The notes beneath the pieces are model-generated. The model worked only from the letters and a program-made list of their open reading frames with translations. It did no database searches and was not told the origin of the DNA. Made by a program: the position numbers and the translations under genes. Of a stretch of DNA of 64,000 nt, positions 36,790 through 48,461 are shown piece by piece. The DNA is from Leptobrachium leishanense (lineage: Eukaryota > Chordata > Amphibia > Anura > Megophryidae): contig CM019066.1 of the NCBI GenBank assembly GCA_009667805.1, forward strand, positions 331,830,077-331,894,076. The letters run 5' to 3'. Each line of letters opens with the position of its first letter. Position 1 is the stretch's first letter.

Positions 36790-37110
36790 CTAAAAGAGGA
36801 TTTTTTTTTTTATTCTTTCTCATTTGCATGCCGAGATTTAATTTCCATCGCTTAAATATGACGAATTGCCGAGATTTTCTTCAGTTAATGCTTTTAACAG
36901 CTCCCAATAAACTTCATTAATCAGGCAGGCTCTAGGCCCAATGTGCAGTCTGCAACAGCTAATTTGCCTGATTAGCCCGCGACTTTAGTGAATAACCAGG
37001 TGGATAATCTAACGGCTTTATGGACTTAATTACGCTCTAATCAGTTCAGCGGTTGGCGAGCAAAAGAAATGAGCCCAAAGCTCTTTCCTTAACCCCCTCA
37101 CACATCTCCC
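36790..37110. promoter_or_regulatory. Candidate conserved noncoding element
   Basis: Mixed-composition, repeat-free block with many homeodomain-type words (TTAATGC, CATTAATC, CTTAATTACG), GCTAATTTGCCTGATTAGCC and CAGCTAATT. The flanks are simple T-rich sequence. Inference from texture; alignment to other vertebrates would decide. Confidence 0.4.
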
Positions 37111-38654
37111 CTCCTCTTCCCCTACCTTTACTCTCACTTCTTCCCCTCTCCCCCTTTTTTTTCATCCCTTGGTTCACTCTTCAGTCTGCTACGCCGAATA
37201 CAATATTCTCCCAGTCACTGTAAAACCCACTGACAAATCACATCAAGGGCAGGCTAACTTTGAAGGGCGAGACAATGCTTTAACATATGGTAGAATCCCC
37301 TGATGTTATATTTTTTCTCTTTTTTTTTTAAATTTAATTTCTTTTATTTATTTTTTTACTTCAGCCCTCTGATTTTTTTTTATTAAATCTTCTTGAAAAG
37401 CTCTGTAATTTTTTGTTTTTTTATTGGGACTCCGTCACTTTTTTTTTTTTACTTTTTTTTCCATGATCTGTCAATTTATATTTGGATCGCAATGCTAATA
37501 TTTTGGTATGAGAGAACCGACTCACGTGGGAAAGTTTAAGGCAGAAACACGGCCACGTCTTACTGTAAATGTTAATTCGGATCTTCGTCTTTCAACGTGT
37601 AGAGCTCTGACAGCTGGTTGCACTTAAATACCATTTTAAAAGATCTCGGGTGGTGCTCACGTCTCTAAATAGTCCTAATCAAAAAATGTTATGGGGATAA
37701 TTTCTCCTATGTTTTTAAAATTTTCAATATTTCAAAAACTTGCATTTTTCTTACGACAAATATATATATATATATATATATATATTAAATTTTTAACAAA
37801 ATATATTCCTTAATACTTTATTTTTAAAGCTTGCAATTTTAAAATTCAGGCACAAAAGACCCCCCAGAAAATGCATCACTAAAACACTGTTCAATGCTTG
37901 AACATATTTATAAAAATTATATAATACAATGAATAATCTCTCGGACAATATTAATAAGGTGAAGACCTGCTCTTTATGCAAGATCTTTTTCAGAGTTTAA
38001 CTCCGGCGCAGTCCATCGACCTCATTTATGTGCAAAAATCCTGGATCTGCTAGTTCAAATTATACATTTATTCACTGTAGATGAGTTTATCTGATTATGG
38101 ACATTGTAGAATTAAATTAAAGTTAAGCGGCAAGAATCGGCAAAAGTCAATGTGATGTTTTCATAAACTAAGTGGTATGGTTTTCTTTGCAGCGCATGTG
38201 TATTAGAATTTTTGCAACATTTTTATCTTTTTTTCTATTATGGATTATAGACATTCTTTAGTAGCCAATAGAAAAATTATAATATCGAGGAATCGGTAAC
38301 GTATGTTTTTTTTTTTTCCCCACAGTGATTATGTTAATTTGTTAATTAAAGTAATAAACTTAAATTAAATGAATAGTGTTTTCAGTCCAAGTGGAAAAAT
38401 CAACGAAGTGAAAGTGAATAATTAGAGGTATCGCTTACAAGCATGCAAGTTATATACACAATTTAGTGACGTAGAAACAAAGAATGTACAGTATATATGT
38501 GCAGAGATAGATTTACTTTACATACTGTAACATAAGGATTATATTAAAAATATTAATACATACGTCCTATACAGTCTACATAATTCAAGTTCCAGGAAAA
38601 ACTTTGACAACTGTAAAGCTGTTACCATAATAGTAAATATGTGAAGGAAACATT
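37111..38654. other. AT-rich intergenic, no gene
   Basis: T-runs at 37310-37460 and a TA microsatellite at 37759-37786. 37490-37660 is a less AT-rich patch (GACTCACGTGGGAAAG, GACAGCTGGTTGCAC) that could be regulatory. No gene. Confidence 0.45.
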
Positions 38655-38930
38655 CATTTTATTATTATCGTCATCATTTATATGGCGCTAACAGTTTCTG
38701 CGGTGCTTTACAACAACCAGTGGGGAGTGAGACAAAATTACAAACATATTAGGGTTCAGAAACAAGAGGCGTAGAGAGCCCTGTCCAGATGATCTTACAA
38801 GCTAGAGGAGTTGGGGTAGGGGAAGACAAGTGGAGTTTTATTTTGGTCGTCGGGATCACTAGCACTAGTGTTAGATATGGCGACGACATGGGAGTGACAT
38901 CTATCATGATGTGGGGGTAAATGAGGAGAG
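38655..38930 (-). repeat. L2-type LINE/SINE 3' region
   Basis: TTATTATTATCGTCATCATT, then ATATGGCGCTAACAGTTTC, TGCGGTGCTTTACAAC, then GTCCAGATGATCTTACAAGC. Same class as 25805-25870, read in reverse. Confidence 0.6.
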
Positions 38931-39077
38931 TGATAAATCAGCATCGGTAAAAATAAAACCAAGGATCATTTCTAAATAATTCCATCTGAATAGCGGCCAT
39001 TACTAAATTCCAAAAAATTGCGTGAATCTGTCACAGATATCACGGCGAGAGAGAAATTTAAAAAAAAAATAGATATA

Positions 39078-39556
39078 TTAACCCCTTCGCTACCAAGTGA
39101 TTTTCCAAAAAACATTTGTCAGAAACCAGTGTTTTTTAAAACAATCATTTTAAATTACTTATACAGTAAGAAATAGGTGACTTTATACCCATTGCATTTC
39201 TTACTGTAAATAACCTATTTTGGTCAGTAGATGGCGCCATCTACTGCCAAATTGAGTTGCAGACGTTTGAGCGGCAGGTCTATTTTCTTCTTTTTTCCCT
39301 GCATCATCTGCTGAAAGCCCGATGTAAGGGCATCATCAGTCGATTTTACAGTTTTATCTCTTTGGGCATTATGCCCACAGGGCTAAAACTTTGGGGTCAC
39401 CTTCTGCAGCCCAAAGGCAAACGAAATAATTTTGCTGCAAACGAATTTCATTTGCTTTTGGGCTGCAGCTCACGAGACCGAGATATCTCGATATCAGGGC
39501 ATCGGATGGTGGCTTTGAAGCCTGAGATATCTCGATCTCGGTAGTGAATGGGTTAA
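39078..39556. mobile_element. piggyBac-type MITE, family P (copy 3)
   Basis: TTAA at 39078-39081 and 39553-39556; ends CCCCTTCGCTACCAAG and TCGGTAGTGAATGGG. The interior contains CCGATGTAAGGGCATCATCA and inverted CGAGATATCTCG palindromes. The 95-codon frame at 39257-39544 is unrecognised. Confidence 0.75.
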
Positions 39557-39599
39557 AGACTATATTAAACTGTGGACTGTTAAATGATGACAACATATA

Positions 39600-39779
39600 C
39601 AGGGTTATTCAGAGAGTGTGAAAAGCAGGAGAATGGTTGGAGAATGAAAAATTCTAGGTCAAAATAGCCGATTTGGAAAGTGAGATGAAAGGGAGAATTT
39701 TTCTGGTTTGGCTATTTTGACCTAGAATTTTTCATTCTCCAGTCATTCTCCTGCTTTTCACACTCTCTGAACAACCCTG
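39600..39779. mobile_element. Palindromic MITE, family M (single complete copy)
   Basis: 180 bp, starting CAGGGTTATTCAGAGAG and ending CTCTCTGAACAACCCTG; almost the whole length folds on itself around AATTTTTCTGG. ATA on both sides. Confidence 0.8.
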
Positions 39780-40435
39780 ATAGAGTTGAAAAAATGATTT
39801 AATTTAGGTAAACTGGTTCTGAATTCAAACATTGGTTTAAAAATTAGTTTAACTCTTTTAAAAAGAAAAAAATGAAAGTATTATAACTCTAGTACGGTGA
39901 CTAGGAGAATGATTTTGCGCGTGAAAACTTCCTTAACAACTCAAACTCAACTAAGTTGGAGAATTTACTATTATAGTCCAAGTTTCTTACTTTTTTCCCT
40001 TCAATGCAATATAATAAGCTGACGTATGATTTTTCTCTGACTTTGATTTAAAACGTGATTTCTTATTTTCCCGCGCATGTTATAGTCTGTTTTTTTCTGA
40101 CAAAAGTTTAAAGAAAGCAAATAGATACAGAGTACTGGATGGGGGTGTTCAGCTAAAAAAGAGCATATAAAACATGTATAAACATGTAAATACGTTAAAA
40201 CTGCAGTTGGCAGCCCAATTACAATGACAAATTGGCAGAGCTTTAGCCGACAGGAACTATTCGCTAAACAGTATGGTACAATTAAAAACATATTTTAGGG
40301 TTTTAGAAATAGAACGAATAATTTTGCAAAGTATATAATTTACTATGAACATTCACAATCTGCTCCTGTTGTTTGTTTATGAAGTAAAATTGTTTATTCC
40401 TTATTTCCTGACAATCCCAGAAGGTGCTAAATTAT
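39780..40435. other. No gene seen
   Basis: AT-rich spacer; a 96-codon reverse frame (40001-40291) has no recognisable domain. Confidence 0.4.
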
Positions 40436-41233
40436 CAAGGTTATTCAAAGAGATCCGAATGGCTGCCGAAAGGGAACCGAACGCTGATTAACCTTTCTTG
40501 GCCATTCGGCTATCCAGAGAGCAGTCAATTCGCCAAATCTTGGCGAATTGCCTGCACATACGGTGCCCGTTTGACGGCAGTGAAACCCCCATAGTGAAGC
40601 ACTGCTTCGGCAATTCAGAGAACACTAACCAGCAGTGAAAGGTTCCCGAAATGCCCTGCCATTCGGTGGTTTAATTCAGCAGGTTCATTCAGGCGAATCC
40701 CATAGGCTTCAATGTTAAAAATATTCCCGTTTAAATTCAATATCTAATAAACCGTTGATTATAAAATTCTGCAGTAAAGAGTCTCTTTATTTATAGATTT
40801 TTTAGGATATTTTAAGCATTTTTCGGGGGGGTTTTAAACTTTACTTATTTTTCTGTAACAGCCCTTTTTATTATCATTCCTTGGACCTCATATGTAAATT
40901 TCAGACAGTGAAATTTGCAAACAGTGTTTCACTTTTCAAACATTCAAGCAAACTGTTGTACTAATTTATTCACTCCATTCGTCTGAGGTGTCGGGTTTTT
41001 CCGGCGGCTGCGCTGCGTGTGATTGGCTCCTGCTCGGGTTTTTCCAGCGTTTTCGGTGGGTTAATCCAGATGTTTTTGCGGGTTTCAATGTGTGTTCGCC
41101 CTCGTTTTGCGGTGAGTTCACGGCGGGTTTGCGGTGACTTCTCCCTGCAATTCGAGGACCCTGTGGTGCTTGCTGAATACACCACAGGGTTGCCAAAATC
41201 GGATCGCCAAATCGAATAAATCGAATAACCCTG
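40436..41233. mobile_element. MITE family K (copy 1) carrying the shared cassette
   Basis: Begins CAAGGTTATTCAAAGAG and ends CGAATAACCCTG. Shares TTCGGC-rich ends with 8544-9395. The shared cassette at 40725-40830 occupies its middle, giving the family K element a block otherwise found in hAT H elements. Confidence 0.7.
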
Positions 41234-41494
41234 TATAACTTTTCTCTAATTTCTCCATTATTTAACATACAGGGTTATTCAGAGAACGGGGAAACTCTGG
41301 AGAACTTTTGGACAAGTGAAAATTCGAGGTCAAAATAGCCTAACCAGAAAAATTCCATTTATCTCACTTTCCAAACCAGCTATTTTGACCTTGAATTTTC
41401 CCTTCTCCAAAAGTTCTCCAGAGTTTCCCCGTTCTCTGAATAACCCTGTATGTTAAATAATGGAGAAATTAGAGAAAAGTTATACAGGGTTATT
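41224..41494. repeat. 271-bp near-perfect palindrome
   Basis: The outer 46-bp arms (41224-41269 and 41449-41494, from AATAACCCTGTATAACTTTT to its inverse) appear fully complementary. They enclose a palindromic M-family MITE (41270-41448) flanked by TA. The whole segment can fold into one long hairpin. Confidence 0.9.
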
Positions 41495-41660
41495 CAAAGA
41501 GAATCGAAAAGTCACCGCAAGTTCAAGTTTTCGGTTCGAGTTCGAAAAAAAATATTGAAAAAAGTATAAAAAATGCTTAAAAAATACTAAAAAATCTAGA
41601 AATAAAGAGACTCTTTACTGCAGAATATTATAAGCAACGTTTTTTTAGATATTGAATTAA
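41485..41660 (-). mobile_element. K-type left end fused to shared cassette
   Basis: CAGGGTTATTCAAAGAG, then GGTTCGAGTTCG words as in H elements, then the cassette (41540-41660) in reverse. A chimera of K and H sequence without a right end. Confidence 0.55.
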
Positions 41661-41946
41661 AAAGCTACCCAGGGCAAGAAGGCACGCATGTGGGCGATGA
41701 TTAGCAATGGAAGGACTGTGTACGTCGTCAAGAAGCGGTATGTATAATAGCATAAACATGTTACATACACATAACACACATTGCATACATCTACCAACAT
41801 ATTTCAACACATGCTGCAGCGTAATGTATTATTTGTTTGTCAGACAAATGTGACTGTCATAAAATTATTCTGGCTTTATTTAAAATATTTGCACACGTGT
41901 ACATTTTTCTGAAACTTTCACACCTCAAAATTACATGTGTTTAGAG
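41661..41946. other. No gene seen
   Basis: Short AT-rich spacer. Confidence 0.4.
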
Positions 41947-42440
41947 TGCATGAGGCTTGCATAGGATTTTTTGCGCCACCTGTGTGTTTCATCTTTAAAA
42001 TGCTGCAATGGGTGATGTGGATTTTCTAGCTTACAAGGAAACTATGCTTTACAGTCTGCCTAATGTCTAGGTGCAAAGATTCTCACCTCTAAATGACATG
42101 TGCTCGCAGCAGGGCTCTAGTCTCAAACTCTGGTGCCCCTGATGTTTTTGAACTACAACTCCCAGGATTCCCTCGCCCTGTATTGCATTGAAATCATCCT
42201 GGGACTTGTAGTCCAAATCATGTTGGGGGGTCGTGATTTTGAGACCCCTGGCATACTGTGCATGAGGCTTGCATAGGATTTTTTGCGCCGCCTGTGTGTT
42301 TCATCTTTAAAATGCTGCAATGGGTGATGTGGATTATCTAGTTTACAAGGAAAGCATGCTTTACAGTCTGCCTAATGTATTGTCTAGGTGCAAAGATTCT
42401 CACTTCTAAAGGACATGTGCTTGCTTACAGCGTCAGCAGG
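41947..42440. repeat. Local duplication with a MITE between copies
   Basis: 41947-42119 and 42259-42440 are near-identical (TGCATGAGGCTTGCATAGGA, then ATGCTGCAATGGGTGATGTG). Between them, 42120-42256 begins CTCAAACTC and ends GATTTTGAGACCCCTG, resembling a hAT MITE. Confidence 0.8.
42152..42212. promoter_or_regulatory. Inverted pair of ZNF143/STAF-like sites
   Basis: ACTACAACTCCCAGGAT (42152-42168) and its near inverse ATCCTGGGACTTGTAGT (42196-42212) resemble the ACTACAATTCCC-type site bound by ZNF143. They form the arms of the MITE. Confidence 0.45.
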
Positions 42441-42630
42441 GCTCTCAAAGAGGCGTAAACAACAGGTGTTAATTAGTGTTTGGAAATAACATGTGCTTCT
42501 AATTAGTCTGGTCTCATGAATTTGATACATTGCCTGCAGACTGGTTGTGGCTCCTGCACATGTATGAACACTGTGCTTCTGAATTCTAAGAAGTGTTCAT
42601 TTCTACTACATGTTCCTCTGATATGCTGTT

Positions 42631-42719
42631 TAACCCCTTAAGGACCAGGGCTCTGTACAGCCAATCATTAATGATGTAGATGTTACGTCATTTGTCATCA
42701 AGGGCTTAATAAAATCTTT
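42631..42719. mobile_element. Tiny TTAA-flanked remnant, family R-like
   Basis: TTAA at 42631-42634 and 42716-42719 around CCCCTTAAGGACCAGGG and ATCAAGGGC. Probably an internal-deletion derivative. Confidence 0.5.
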
Positions 42720-43056
42720 ATCACACTCCTTAGATTTAAACGTAATATTCCAGTATTTGTATGTCATGTACCTCTCCCAAAGGGCCTATGTGAGCATACA
42801 ATTATTATTGTGTTAGATCTATAGTTTTGGTGCAAGCGTGGTGGAAGGTCTTGCTGCTTCTGCAATAGTAACACAACACAACGTGAAAATGTCTATCATA
42901 AAGCGTACAAGCGGAGTCCCTAGAGTCTCTGACTATCCATTGTCATATATACCTTGCTTTATACATATAATACATTCCCTCATCTAACAGGATAGTAGCC
43001 AGTCCTTGTGCATTTTAACCCCTTAAGGGTGGCTAGGTGTCGTGTGTGGGTCTCTG
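42720..43056. other. No gene seen
   Basis: AT-rich; near 43016 a TTAACCCCTTAAGGG end without a partner. Confidence 0.4.
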
Positions 43057-43435
43057 ATGGCGATATTTCTATACATCCTACAAATCCGCCACTTCATGGG
43101 CAGATTATGGGGACCTCCTAGGCACGATATTTGAAGGAATTTTTCGTTTTTATTTTTAACCATTATTTTATGGAAACCTCACTGTTCCTTTAAAAACGTC
43201 TTTTTTTAACTTTTTGTCCTTGTTTCCTGTCCCCCAGGGAACTACCCGGACCCCCATACACATTTTATGGCAAATATCTTGCATATATGCCCTCTTGGAG
43301 AGCACTCTAAAAATTGAACTTTTGAGTCCCATTGACTTGCATTGAGTTCGGTTCATGTTCGCGTTCGAACTCGAACTTTTGAAATTGTTCGATTTCGAAT
43401 GCGAACCGAACACGGGGATGTTCGGCTCATCCCTA
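43057..43435 (-). mobile_element. hAT H-family fragment (H5)
   Basis: Right terminus GGCTCATCCCTA at 43424-43435 with the CCGAACACGGGG subterminal region. The inner side stops in the shared internal module near 43057. No second terminus, so truncated. Confidence 0.75.
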
Positions 43436-43438
43436 CTC

Positions 43439-45557
43439 TTAACCCTTTCACTGCTGACGACGTGTGGGACACGTCCTCATTGATGCACGTTACATGCTGA
43501 GGACGTGCCCCACACGTCATCAGCTGTGCGGGACCCCCGGCGGAGATACTCACCTCTCTGTCCGGGGACCCGCGGCGTTCTGACTTCAGCGTCCTCAGAC
43601 GCTGAAATCAAGCTCCTCCCGGCGTAAATGACATCATCGCGCCATGCGCATAGCGTGATGACGTCAGATAGCCAGGGAACCCCTAGCTGCCGGGAGATAG
43701 GGGGTTCTTGTGAACCCCGATATCTCCAGAGCATGGCCTTTCAAATGATACCCAACATGACTAGGAACAAAGTAAAAAAAATAATAACAAAAAATAATAA
43801 TAAAAATAATAAATCAATTTAACCCTTTCGCTGCTGAGGCTTTTCCCGCCCCTGTGCTGAGGTCATTTTTTACCTGTTTTGCGCATCATGTTTAAACGTG
43901 TTTTTAAGGCTTATTTTAGTATATGACACCGACATATTATATATCGTTCTTTCCGTCAGACTCGGTAGATTCATAATATGTCATTATTATATGTATACGT
44001 TATGTCATGTCTGTATATTATAACAAAAAATGCAATAAAATATGTATTTTCAATAATTTACAATGTGTAAAGTGTTTTTTTCCACATTTTAACATGCGAG
44101 CAATTGCGGTTATATTTTGTATGGGGTGCGCTTGTTAAAAAAATTAGAGATGGGGTCTCGTTACATTTTTTTGGGGGAAAATGACACTATTTTTAACAAA
44201 CGCACCGCATACAAAAATCGTTAGTGCAGCATCATTGTTCACATTATAATTGAAATGGGAACAATATTGCTACACTAACAAACCAAAAAAAATAAAAAAA
44301 AGTGTTTCTTTTTTTTTTTTAAATTTTTTTTTTAAATTTTTTTTATTTTTATTTTTCTTTTTTTTTTTTTTTTTACAAAATTTTTAACTTTCATGTTTGG
44401 TATCGTTGGAACGGCCATGCTCTGGCCGATCCAACCATATCAAAATTTAACCCCTAACTGCCACGGATCGGGAGATAGGGAGTTCATTGGAACTCCCTAT
44501 CTCCACACTTGGTGGCAGTTAGGGGTTAACTGTAGGACTGGCGTCATCGTGCTACGCACGATGACGCCAGTCCTCTGGGGGAGTTCCCGGAAGCTTGGCC
44601 GACATCCAAGATGTCGGCCAGCTCCGGGAAAGGATCGCGAACCGGCGCTTTTCAGCGCCGATTCGCGATCCAGCTCCCCAGGGGTTAATGCCAGGCATCA
44701 TTTGGAAGGGCAGGCTGTGCCCTTCCAAATGATGCCTGGGTTAAGCCCCGCAGAGACGCCGATCGGGAGGAGAGAGGTCCGAAGGACCTCCCCCCCTCCC
44801 TTTCAGGCGCCTCCTCCGCACATGCGGGGGGGGCGCCTGAATTAGGTGTCATCGCGCCCCCGCGATGACACCTAATAATGGCAGCTGCTGGTCCGGATGC
44901 CGGGCTGACATCCAGGATGTCAGCCCGCACCGGAGGGGCCAGCGATCGCCCGGAACCCGGCCGAACGCTGACCCCAAAGTGAGGACGCGCTCAGCGCGTC
45001 CTCAGCACACCAGCGGGAATGCCGAGGACGCGCTGAGCGCGTCCTTAGCATTCAAGTGGTTAAAAAATAAATAAATAAAAAAAAACATGTTTTTTTTTGT
45101 GTGTTGTTTTTATTAATGCAGCAATATTGTTCACATTTCAATTATAATGTGAACAATGATGCTGTACTAATGATTTTTTTCTATGGGGTGTGTTTGCTAA
45201 AAATCACGTAATTCCCCCCACAAAATGTAACAAGTCCCTATTTCAAATTTTTGTACAAGCGCACCTCATAGAAAACATAACCGCAAACGCTCATGTGATA
45301 AAATGTGAAAAAAAACACTTTACACACTGCAGATGATTAAAAAATATTTCTTGTTATAATATACAGGCAGGACATGACGTATACATATAAAAATGATATA
45401 TTATGAATCTGCGGAGTCTGCCGGAAAGAACGATTTATAATATGTCTGGGTCATTTATTAAAATGTGGCTTTAAATCGCGTTTAAACATGATGAGCGAAA
45501 GCGGTAAAAATGAGCTCAGCACACAGCGGTGAAATGCCTCAGCAGTGAAGGGGTTAA
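43439..45557. mobile_element. piggyBac-type element, outer of a nested pair
   Basis: TTAA at 43439-43442 and 45554-45557; ends CCCTTTCACTGCTGACG and CCTCAGCAGTGAAGGGG. Contains the inner element 43819-45063. One TGACGTCA at 43659-43666. It starts four bases beyond the H5 terminus. Confidence 0.8.
43819..45063. mobile_element. piggyBac-type element, family Q (inner)
   Basis: TTAA at 43819-43822 and 45060-45063; ends CCCTTTCGCTGCTGAGGC and GCATTCAAGTGG, like 3198-4729. The first ~500 bp share TATACGTTATGTCATGTCTG and long T/A runs. The CpG-rich half has paired arms such as CATCGTGCTACGCACGATG. The 150-codon frame at 44393-44845 is a stop-poor noncoding artefact. Confidence 0.82.
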
Positions 45558-46014
45558 ATTAGTTTGTGCCTTTTAAATATGCCAAGTAAACATTACAAAT
45601 AGTTATAGTTGCATCCATCGGGTTCAGCCTTTCACATATTACCTACTGCTGTTGATCCAAAAGAAGAAAAAAAAAACCTAGTCTGAAGCGCTCGCCAATA
45701 TGCAACATACTGGTAAAAACTCCTTCTTGACCCCAGATGGCGTCAGATTTCTCCTTGGATCAAGCAGCTTTTACCCACATATTAAATCTTATACCCCTTA
45801 ATATTATGTTTTTGCAGGAAGACATCCAGTTGTTGTTTAAAAGTCTGTACAGACTCTGACCCATCCACCTCAACAGGCAAAGAATTCCGCAAAATAAATG
45901 CTTATTTTTAGGTTTTTCAAAGCTGGGGAAGAACATGCATTTGTTTGACTACGTTACAGTACCCTTAACTCTGTCACCAAAAAATACACACACATCTATA
46001 AAACAGCACACACA
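45558..46014. repeat. Dispersed repeat fragment
   Basis: 45700-45930 (CTTCTTGACCCCAGATGGCG, TTTCTCCTTGGATCAAGCAG, GTCTGTACAGACTCTGAC) has the feel of a widespread amphibian repeat, but class and ends were not determined. No gene. Confidence 0.45.
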
Positions 46015-46022
46015 TACATAGT

Positions 46023-47903
46023 CATGGCCGGTGCTAGACTATTTTGCGCCCCACCCCCCAAAAAAAAAGCGACACAACATGAAACTGCTAAATTTATTTT
46101 TATTTTCAAGAATAAAGTTTGAAAAGCACCACTGGTAAAGGTAAAATAAATATAAATAAACCGTATTAAACAATTTTAAATGAACTCTATTAAACAAATT
46201 AAAATGATCCGTACTGAACAAATATAAATTAACTGTATTTTTCTTAACGCAAAAAAAAATGAGTTGTCACGTAAATTTCAATTTCAGACACATCAAAATT
46301 TCACTGTGCGTGCCTTATCTTTTGCAAATTTTCACATGGATATATTTGCCCCCCAGCTCACATGGATATATTGCCCTCAGCTCACATGGATATATATATT
46401 GCCCCCAGCTCACATGGATATATTTTCCCCCAGCTCACATGGATATATATATTGCCCCTGCTCACATGGATATATATATATTGCCTCCAGCTCACATGGA
46501 TATATTTGCCCCCAGCTCACATGGATATATTGTCCCCAGCTCACATGAATATATATTGCCCCAGGCAGCTCACATGGATATATTGCCCCAGCACACACAT
46601 GGATATATTGCACCCAGCTCAAACATGGATATATTTACCCGCAGCTCACACATGGATATATTTACCCCAGCTCACACATGGATATATTGCTCCCAGCAGC
46701 TCACACATGGATATATTGCCCCCCTAAAAAAGAGTTGTCATGTAAGTTTCAATTTCAGACACATCAAAATTTCACTCTGCGTGCCTTATCCTTTGCAAAT
46801 TTTCACATAGATATATTTGCCCCCAGCTCACATGGATATATTTCCCTCAGCTCACATGGATATATATATTGCCCCCAGCTCACATGGATATATTTGCCCC
46901 CAGTTCACATGAATATATTGCCCCCAGCTCACATCGATATATATATATTGCCCCCAGGCAGCTCACATGATATATTGTCCCCAGCTCACACATGGATATA
47001 TTGCACCCAGGTCAAACATGGATATATTTACCCCAGCTCACACATGGATATATTGCACCCAACTCACACATGGATATATTGCCCCAGCTCAAATATGGAT
47101 ATATTGCCCCCAGCAGCTCACACATGGATATATTGAACCAGCTCACACATGGATATATTGCACCCAGCTCAAACATGGATGTATTTACCCCAGCTCACAC
47201 ATGGATATATTGCCCCAGCAGCTCACACATGGATATATTGCCCCAGCTCAGACATGGATATATTTGCCCCAGCTCACACATGGATATATCTGCCCCAGCT
47301 CACACATGGATATATCTGCCCCAGCTCACAAATGGATATATTTGCCCCAGCAGCTCGCACATGGATATATTGCCCCAGCTCACACTTGGATATATTGCCC
47401 CAGCTCACACATGGATATATGGCCCCCAGCTCACACATGGATATATTTGCCCCCAGCTCACATATGGATATATATTTCCCCCAGCTCTCACATACCATAG
47501 AGACAGTGATAGCCTATTTATCAAACAATAACCTGCATTAGTAGGAGCAGCTCCGTCTCTCACCTCGTCCAGAGGCTTCTTCGCGTAAGACCCTCGAGCC
47601 AGCGACTGTCTTACGTGATGTCACACATGCGGAGGTGCGTGCTGCCGCTGGCACCAGCACGTGCCGGCGCACGTCGTCCAAGTAAGGAGAAGGAGCTTAA
47701 TGCGGCTCATGTGTAAACGAGAATCGCGGGATTCTTTGTTGACGGAGGCAGTCTGCGGCTCACAGATGGTGTCCGTGTGTCTGTGAGCGTGCAGACTGCA
47801 GAGTAAATAACTTGACACACAGATGGTCGGGGCCGGCTGCGCCCTAGGTGGGCACTGTGCTCTAGGCGGCCACCTAGCTCGCCTAGCGGTAGCACCGGCC
47901 CTG
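46023..47903. mobile_element. hAT element filled with minisatellite
   Basis: Left end CATGGCCGGTGCTAG, right end AGCACCGGCCCTG, 8-bp duplication TACATAGT / CACATAGT (46015-46022, 47904-47911; one mismatch). The interior is mostly the GATATAT tandem repeat. Long open frames in it (up to 183 codons) are repeat-borne. No transposase. Confidence 0.85.
46336..47495. repeat. 24-28-bp GATATAT minisatellite with a higher-order duplication
   Basis: Some 45 copies of CACATGGATATATTGCCCCC-like units. Early units have CAGCTCACATGG, later ones CTCACACATGG. A unique ~80-bp leader (46259-46340) recurs at 46733-46815, so a block of ~474 bp was duplicated as a whole. The unit length often keeps a frame open, which explains the repeated MDI and HGYI peptides. 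Confidence 0.9.
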
Positions 47904-47911
47904 CACATAGT

Positions 47912-48461
47912 GTAAATAAATTTACTGACCTTATGAAGAATAGAGACAAAGGCTCCCTCTGCTGGCCAAAACATGCTACTGCAGCATATCACTGCAGACT
48001 ATCAGTGTCCGTTCTTGACAGCAGTTCTAAGCATAATCAATCATATGGATTGACATTGCATTGGCTGATATTTCCAATAGGCTGTAGCTTTTGGCACATA
48101 TTCTGGAGCCCATATGCAAACGAATATTAATTGCTATAAATTAAATGTGATTGCATAATAAGCTCTCATCAAGTTAACTCGATCTTGAGCACCTACAGGT
48201 ACCTTTGAAGATCAAGTTACGGTGATCATAGTAGTGAAGGGTTTAAGCTGACTTTTTCCTGTTTTATAGATTTTGCTATCAACTGGAAGGTTTTTAACCA
48301 CTTCAGTACTGTGATAATTTTTATGCAATCTGGATCTATGTATATCGGGCTGCTGTAACACATAGTTATTCACTTTCTGATGCACCGAGCCCCAGCAGCA
48401 ATAGCTCCTTTGGCCAGCAGATGACAATGTCTGCCTGCCAAATGGGGCTACTAATGATGCA
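47912..48461. repeat. Two family P fragments
   Basis: About 48060-48246 is the right part of a family P element (GAGCCCATATGCAAACGAAT; end TAGTGAAGGG with TTAA at 48243-48246). 48294 onward starts another with TTAACCACTTCAGTACTGTG but has no right end. No gene. Confidence 0.5.

Noticed and set aside
39310..39345. Minus-strand CTGATGA with a GCCC/GGGC stem
   Set aside because: The stem is followed by TTTC rather than GAAA, so the core is not a hammerhead.
44393..44845. 150-codon open frame in a piggyBac element
   Set aside because: CpG-rich MITE arm with palindromes; no domain and not kept in the related copy at 3198-4729.
46259..47541. Overlapping open frames of 120-183 codons
   Set aside because: Tandem GATATAT repeat read in three frames; peptides are only MDI/HGYI-type repeats.
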